The translations under genes and the position numbers were made by a program. The notes beneath the pieces were generated by a model that worked only from the letters and a program-made list of their open reading frames with translations, was not told the origin of the DNA and ran no database searches. Positions 24,306 through 27,791 of a DNA stretch of 27,791 nucleotides are shown piece after piece. Every line of letters starts with the position of its first letter. Position 1 is the stretch's first letter. Origin of the DNA: SMWC01 sp964466315 (GTDB lineage Bacteria > Pseudomonadota > Gammaproteobacteria > Steroidobacterales > Rariloculaceae); contig CAYXNS010000035.1 of assembly GCA_964466315.1 (NCBI GenBank), positions 1 through 27,791 on the forward strand, read 5' to 3'.

Positions 24306-24689
24306 TCACTTGATCTCGACGCTTGCGCCTGCTTCCTCGAGCTGCTTTTTCAATTCCTCTGCATCGTCCTTGGACTCACCTTCCTTCACGGCATTGGGCA
24401 CGCCTTCGACGAGATCTTTCGCTTCCTTTAGGCCAAGACCCGTAACGGCTCTTACGACCTTGATGACTGGGACCTTGTTTTCGCCGAAACTCGTCAAAAC
24501 TACGTCAAACTCAGTCTGCTCCTCAGCAGCACCAGCGTCCGCAGCACCTGCGCCGCCTGCGGCTGCCACAGCGACCGGGGCTGCCGCCGAAACGCCCCAC
24601 TTCTCTTCGAGCGCATTCACGAGTTCAACGATCTCCATGATCGGCTTATTGCTCAGCTCTTCGATGAGCTCTTCATTCGTTAAAGCCAT
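24306..24689 (-). CDS. rplL: 50S ribosomal protein L7/L12
   Basis: L7/L12 forms the multi-copy stalk that recruits translational GTPases. The 127-residue product begins MALTNEELIEELSNKPIMEI. The N-terminal dimerisation and L10-binding region ends near residue 35. An Ala/Gly-rich hinge (APVAVAAAGGAGAADAGAAE) follows, and the C-terminal domain starts near EQTEFDVVLTSFGENKVPVI and ends GASVEIK. An AGGAG site lies 9 bases before ATG 24689. It lies 55 bases after rplJ. The stalk needs several copies per ribosome, so a strong site is expected. Confidence 0.98.
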   Translation of the reverse strand: MALTNEELIEELSNKPIMEIVELVNALEEKWGVSAAAPVAVAAAGGAGAADAGAAEEQTEFDVVLTSFGENKVPVIKVVRAVTGLGLKEAKDLVEGVPNAVKEGESKDDAEELKKQLEEAGASVEIK

Positions 24690-24744
24690 TCTCTATTCTC
24701 CTCAAGTCAATGTAACTGTATTCGTATGACGCATCGCCAGCAGG

Positions 24745-25266
24745 CTAAGAAGCCTGCTCGCTGCGGGCCTGTAATGCACGGGCAACCATCGCCGGCGGCT
24801 CGATTAAAGTACGGACGAGCTGCGTCAGAGGGCCGTTGAACGTCCTGAGCAACATCGCCCGCGCCTCATCAAGCGTCGGCAACGCGGCCAATCGACTGAG
24901 ATCGGATGCCGCGTAGAGTTCTCTGCCGATCGAGACCGAGACCGTGACGAGCTTGTCGTGGTCTTTCGAGAAGCCTTTGATGACGCGCGCGGCGGCACCC
25001 GGGTCTTCCTTCGAGAACGCAAGCAACAAAGGCCCGTGGAGAGACTCCTGCATGCACTGAAAATCCGTACCTTCGACAGCTCTGCGGGCCAGTGTGTTCT
25101 TTACAACCTTGAGGTACACACCCGAAGTACGAGCTTCGGATCTAAGGTCGGTCATCTCGGCTGCGGTTAAACCACGGTACTCTGCTGCGACTGCCGAGTG
25201 AGCAGAAGCCGCGACCGAGTTGACCTCGTGGACCAGCGCTTCTTTAGCTTCGCGATCTAGCGCCAT
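24745..25266 (-). CDS. rplJ: 50S ribosomal protein L10
   Basis: L10 anchors the L7/L12 dimers to the ribosome and in bacteria represses its own operon by binding the mRNA leader. The ATG at 25266 gives 173 residues starting MALDREAKEALVHEVNSVAA. The rRNA-binding domain has VKNTLARRAVEGTDF, and the C-terminal helix that holds L7/L12 runs to ARALQARSEQAS. AGGAGA lies 5-6 bases upstream. The frame is open back to 25410 but crosses the structured leader and has no family match there, so the internal start is chosen. Confidence 0.97.
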   Translation of the reverse strand: MALDREAKEALVHEVNSVAASAHSAVAAEYRGLTAAEMTDLRSEARTSGVYLKVVKNTLARRAVEGTDFQCMQESLHGPLLLAFSKEDPGAAARVIKGFSKDHDKLVTVSVSIGRELYAASDLSRLAALPTLDEARAMLLRTFNGPLTQLVRTLIEPPAMVARALQARSEQAS

Positions 25267-25277
25267 ACGTTTCTCCT

Positions 25278-25516
25278 GGTAGAAAACAACGCAACCCAAA
25301 CGCGTTGGGCTACCGCCATCTCTGTGCTGCGAGCATTCATTCCTTATCAAGTGTCCGCAACGTTCGACGGTGCGCCCTCCACCAGGCAAAGCTGATCTAG
25401 GTAACACCACCTGCGCAGGCGGATTTCACCATTACCCTCACCTTACGCCGTGAGGACCTACGGTCTTCGATGATAGCCAGCAACCGCTGGCTTCCTCCTA
25501 CCCATCCATGGGCAGG
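25278..25516 (-). promoter_or_regulatory. L10-type ribosomal protein leader
   Basis: This leader contains a series of hairpins on the transcript strand. They are a CCCA/TGGG stem (25516-25497), GCCAGC-GGTT-GCTGGC (25491-25476), CCTCAC...GTGAGG (25455-25436), and a longer irregular hairpin (25435-25401). The last has CCGCCT pairing AGGTGG, a GTAA/TTAC base and an asymmetric internal loop containing GGTGAAAT, which could host a kink-turn. Closest to rplJ, GGTAG/CTACC encloses CCCAA-CGCGT-TTGGG (25314-25278) and abuts the rplJ ribosome binding site. Position and architecture fit the known L10 leader, at which the L10-L7/L12 complex represses translation. The match to the known consensus was not computed. 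Confidence 0.65.
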
Positions 25517-25518
25517 CT

Positions 25519-25546
25519 AAAAAACTCTTGGCGTCCGTCGGACGCC
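25519..25546 (-). terminator. Intrinsic terminator or attenuator after rplA
   Basis: On the transcript strand GGCGTCC-GAC-GGACGCC (25546-25530) is a perfect 7-bp GC-rich stem, followed after AAGAG by six T residues (25524-25519). It begins 6 bases after the rplA stop. The 5-base offset between stem and T tract weakens it, so partial termination is likely. It would separate rplKA expression from rplJL-rpoBC. Confidence 0.6.
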
Positions 25547-25552
25547 GGGATC

Positions 25553-26248
25553 TCAAATGCTTACTGTCGCCTGATCGACGACGATACCCGGACCCATCGT
25601 CGACGAGATACTGACGCGCTTGACGTATACACCCTTTGACGAGGCCGGTTTCGCCTTATTCAGATCCGACAACAAAGCGGCCAAATTTTGCTTCAATGCG
25701 TCGGTCTCGAAACCGACCGTGCCGATTGAGCAGTGAATAATCCCTGACTTGTCGGTACGGTAGCGAACCTGTCCGGCTTTCGCATTCTGGACGGCCGCCG
25801 CCACGTCTGGCGTCACGGTTCCGACCTTTGGGTTGGGCATGAGTCCGCGTGGGCCGAGTATCTGGCCGAGCTTACCGACGACGCGCATAGTGTCGGGGCT
25901 CGCAATGACGACGTCGAAATCGAGCTCGCCGCCCTTAATACTCTCTGCGAGATCGTCCATACCGACGAGGTCCGCGCCCGCCTTCTCGGCAGCCTCAGCG
26001 TTTTCACCCTGCGCGAACACGGCGACTCGCACCGTCTTGCCCGTTCCACAGGGTAAAACAGTTGAGCCACGCACAACCTGATCCGATTTCTTAGAGTCGA
26101 CCCCCAGATTGACCGACGCATCCACGGACTCGGAAAATTTCGCCTGCGCGAGCTCTTTCACCAACTCCAGCGCCTCGTTGACAGGATAGATCTTTCCCTT
26201 CTCGAGCCTTTCCGCGGCCGCTTTCTGAGCTCTGCTGCGCTTTGCCAT
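25553..26248 (-). CDS. rplA: 50S ribosomal protein L1
   Basis: L1 forms the mobile stalk beside the E site and, in E. coli, represses translation of rplK-rplA. The 231-residue product begins MAKRSRAQKAAAERLEKGKI. Domain I is interrupted by domain II, which carries GTGKTVRVAVFAQGENAE and DFDVVIASPDTMRVVGKLGQ. The signature ILGPRGLMPNPKVGTVTPD follows. The length is close to E. coli (234). The ATG directly follows the rplK stop with no base between, a sign of translational coupling. Confidence 0.98.
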   Translation of the reverse strand: MAKRSRAQKAAAERLEKGKIYPVNEALELVKELAQAKFSESVDASVNLGVDSKKSDQVVRGSTVLPCGTGKTVRVAVFAQGENAEAAEKAGADLVGMDDLAESIKGGELDFDVVIASPDTMRVVGKLGQILGPRGLMPNPKVGTVTPDVAAAVQNAKAGQVRYRTDKSGIIHCSIGTVGFETDALKQNLAALLSDLNKAKPASSKGVYVKRVSISSTMGPGIVVDQATVSI

Positions 26249-26680
26249 CTAGAGGCCCTCCACGTCCAGACCCATGCTACGGGCACTCCCGGCGATGATC
26301 CGCACGGCTGCATCCATGTCGGCAGCGTTGAGATCCGGCTCCTTTACCTTCACGATCTCTTCCAACTGAGCACGAGTCACTGTTCCCACTTTCTCCGTGT
26401 TGGGCGTGCCGCTACCTTTGTCGATACCCGCCGCCTTCTTGAGTAGTACGGCGGCCGGAGGTGTCTTCGTGATGAATGTGAAGCTCTTATCGGTGTAGAT
26501 GGAGATCACGACAGGAATCGGCATCCCTTGCTCCGCCGACTGCGTCTCCGCGTTGAACGCTTTGCAGAACTCCATGATGTTTACGCCATGTTGACCGAGC
26601 GCGGGACCCACGGGCGGACTCGGATTCGCCTGCCCGGCCGGGATCTGCAATTTGATATATGTGTCTATTTTTCTTGCCAT
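26249..26680 (-). CDS. rplK: 50S ribosomal protein L11
   Basis: L11 lies at the base of the stalk, in the GTPase-associated centre and thiostrepton site, and is needed for RelA activation. The 143-residue product begins MARKIDTYIKLQIPAGQANP and continues PPVGPALGQHGVNIMEFCKA, the N-terminal signature with the proline-rich thiostrepton-site region. The C-terminal rRNA-binding domain ends IIAGSARSMGLDVEGL. Its start is 14 bases after nusG, so it is probably co-transcribed with secE-nusG. No strong ribosome binding site is seen, as often in L1-controlled genes. Confidence 0.98.
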   Translation of the reverse strand: MARKIDTYIKLQIPAGQANPSPPVGPALGQHGVNIMEFCKAFNAETQSAEQGMPIPVVISIYTDKSFTFITKTPPAAVLLKKAAGIDKGSGTPNTEKVGTVTRAQLEEIVKVKEPDLNAADMDAAVRIIAGSARSMGLDVEGL

Positions 26681-26694
26681 CGTAATCTCGGGGC

Positions 26695-27228
26695 CTACGC
26701 CTTCTCCACTTGCCCGAAATCCAGCTCGACAGGCGTCGATCGTCCAAGAATCTGAACAGCGACCCTGACTTTGCTTTTCTCATAATTGACGTGCTCGACA
26801 ACACCGTTGAAGTCATTGAACGGCCCATCGTTTACGCGAACGACCTCGCCGGGCTCGAACAACACTTTCGGCCGGGGTTTGTCGACACCTTCCTGTACCC
26901 TGCTCAGAATTGCGTCGGCTTCGCGATCAGTAATCGGAGCCGGCCTGTCCGTCGTCCCGCCGATAAAACCGAGAACCTTCGGTACTTCCTTCACGAGATG
27001 CCAGGTATCGTCATCCATCTCCATCTGTACGAGAACGTAGCCCGGAAAAAACTTTCGCTCACTCCGCCGTTTCTGGCCTTCGCGCATCTCCACGACTTCC
27101 TCGGTAGGTACGAGAATCTCGCCGAATTTGTCCTCCAAACCATAGCGTTTGACGCGCTCCAACAAAGAGGTCCTGACCTTGTGCTCGTAGTTTGAATAAG
27201 CGTGGACTACGTACCACTGCAGCGACAT
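26695..27228 (-). CDS. nusG: Transcription termination/antitermination factor NusG
   Basis: NusG binds the RNA polymerase clamp, suppresses pausing, recruits Rho and links polymerase to the ribosome through S10. ATG 27228 gives 177 residues starting MSLQWYVVHAYSNYEHKVRT. The NGN domain includes RKFFPGYVLVQMEMDDDTWH (59-78). The KOW domain begins near residue 125 (FEPGEVVRVNDGPFNDFNGV). A GGGAGG site lies about 8 bases upstream, within the end of secE. Upstream in-frame codons overlap secE and have no family match. The partners rpoB, rpoC and rpsJ are in the same window. Confidence 0.97.
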   Translation of the reverse strand: MSLQWYVVHAYSNYEHKVRTSLLERVKRYGLEDKFGEILVPTEEVVEMREGQKRRSERKFFPGYVLVQMEMDDDTWHLVKEVPKVLGFIGGTTDRPAPITDREADAILSRVQEGVDKPRPKVLFEPGEVVRVNDGPFNDFNGVVEHVNYEKSKVRVAVQILGRSTPVELDFGQVEKA

Positions 27229-27232
27229 CGAC

Positions 27233-27604
27233 TCAGCCTCCCTGACCCGTAAGCAGACGGGTAGCATAGAGGAGAAACATGTCGAGCAGCCAGAAAAACA
27301 CACCCATGATCAAAGCGAATACCATTACCGTTATCGTCGTCTGGATCGTCTCCTCCCGCGTCGGCCAAACAACTTTACGCAGCTCCACTCGAGCGCCTTG
27401 CACGAACTTCAGAAATTCCTGGCCGCGAACCGACTGCAGCGCGACAACGACACCGAGCGCGAACGCGAGCAATACGCCGATCGCACGAATGAGCACCGAC
27501 ACATCGGAATAGTAGTAATAGCCAAAGATGCCACCCAGCAAAACGCCGCCGGCGATCAGCAACTTCAGCGTGTCTAACGCAGGGTTTCCAGTGTCTGTAT
27601 CCAT
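27233..27604 (-). CDS. secE: Protein translocase subunit SecE
   Basis: SecE is the essential clamp around SecY in the inner membrane. The ATG at 27604 gives 123 residues (E. coli 127). Three hydrophobic segments are seen at about 14-31, 37-56 and 90-113, the proteobacterial three-span form. The conserved cytoplasmic amphipathic stretch VELRKVVWPTREETIQTT (73-90) precedes the last span. An AAGGA site lies 4-5 bases upstream. The frame is open further up to 27703, but that extension has no family match. nusG starts 4 bases after its stop. Confidence 0.96.
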   Translation of the reverse strand: MDTDTGNPALDTLKLLIAGGVLLGGIFGYYYYSDVSVLIRAIGVLLAFALGVVVALQSVRGQEFLKFVQGARVELRKVVWPTREETIQTTITVMVFALIMGVFFWLLDMFLLYATRLLTGQGG

Positions 27605-27719
27605 CAGTTCCTTCGACGAGACATCTGCGACGGCTTGTGTCCAGTGAGGATCAACGCAGAACGGCTCGGCCACGAGTTCATAAGGCCGGAGCACGAGATC
27701 CAACGCTCGATGATCGAGG

Positions 27720-27791
<72 letters not shown>

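Noticed and set aside
25267..25410. Upstream extension of the rplJ frame
   Set aside because: It runs through the structured leader; the internal ATG at 25266 has an AGGAGA site and the family N-terminus.
27662..27690. Weak promoter-like boxes (TTGGAT and TATGAA) between trpT and secE
   Set aside because: The spacing of 15 bases and poor box matches make this unconvincing.
27605..27703. Upstream extension of the secE frame
   Set aside because: The extra 33 residues lack SecE resemblance, and the ATG at 27604 has an AAGGA site and gives a normal length.
27706..27718. Small CTCGA-TCA-TCGAG hairpin after the tRNA
   Set aside because: It is only 5 bp with no T tract; it may be part of the tRNA trailer but does not support a terminator call.

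Overview
The window is one uninterrupted block of translation, transcription and secretion genes. Every supported gene is read from the minus strand, so the transcript order runs from the right edge (27791) to the left edge (1). It looks like a gammaproteobacterial chromosome of moderate-to-high GC. The reasons are the order tRNA-Trp, secE, nusG, rplKAJL, rpoBC, rpsL, rpsG, fusA, tuf, rpsJ, then the S10, spc and alpha ribosomal clusters; RpoB and RpoC that follow the E. coli proteins closely (the NADFDGD catalytic loop sits at the same residue numbers, 458-464); a zinc-free long S14 beside a zinc-type L36; and an encoded CCA end on the tRNA. No finer taxonomic placement can be supported from this sequence.

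Layout in transcript order: tRNA-Trp(CCA), cut by the window edge; secE-nusG; rplK-rplA; a 286-base gap with a terminator-like hairpin and an L10-type autoregulatory leader; rplJ-rplL; a 166-base gap with an attenuator-like hairpin; rpoB-rpoC; a 160-base gap with a consensus-like promoter and three tandem hairpins; rpsL-rpsG-fusA-tuf-rpsJ; a 264-base gap with a second promoter and a possible leader; rplC-rplD-rplW-rplB-rpsS-rplV-rpsC-rplP-rpmC-rpsQ; rplN-rplX-rplE-rpsN-rpsH-rplF-rplR-rpsE-rpmD-rplO-secY-rpmJ; and rpsM-rpsK, with rpsK cut by the left edge. Elsewhere genes are separated by roughly 0-60 bases or overlap by a few bases, which suggests long co-transcripts and translational coupling.

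Together these genes supply both ribosomal subunits, the two large elongation GTPases, the catalytic core of RNA polymerase, the elongation/antitermination factor NusG and the SecYE translocon core. No mobile element, CRISPR array, phage gene or accessory system was seen, and I found no evidence of a new biological system. The most informative non-textbook signals are in the four larger gaps and in the codon use of tuf, which is unusual for such a highly expressed gene. All structures and promoters were found by eye, without folding software or database searches.
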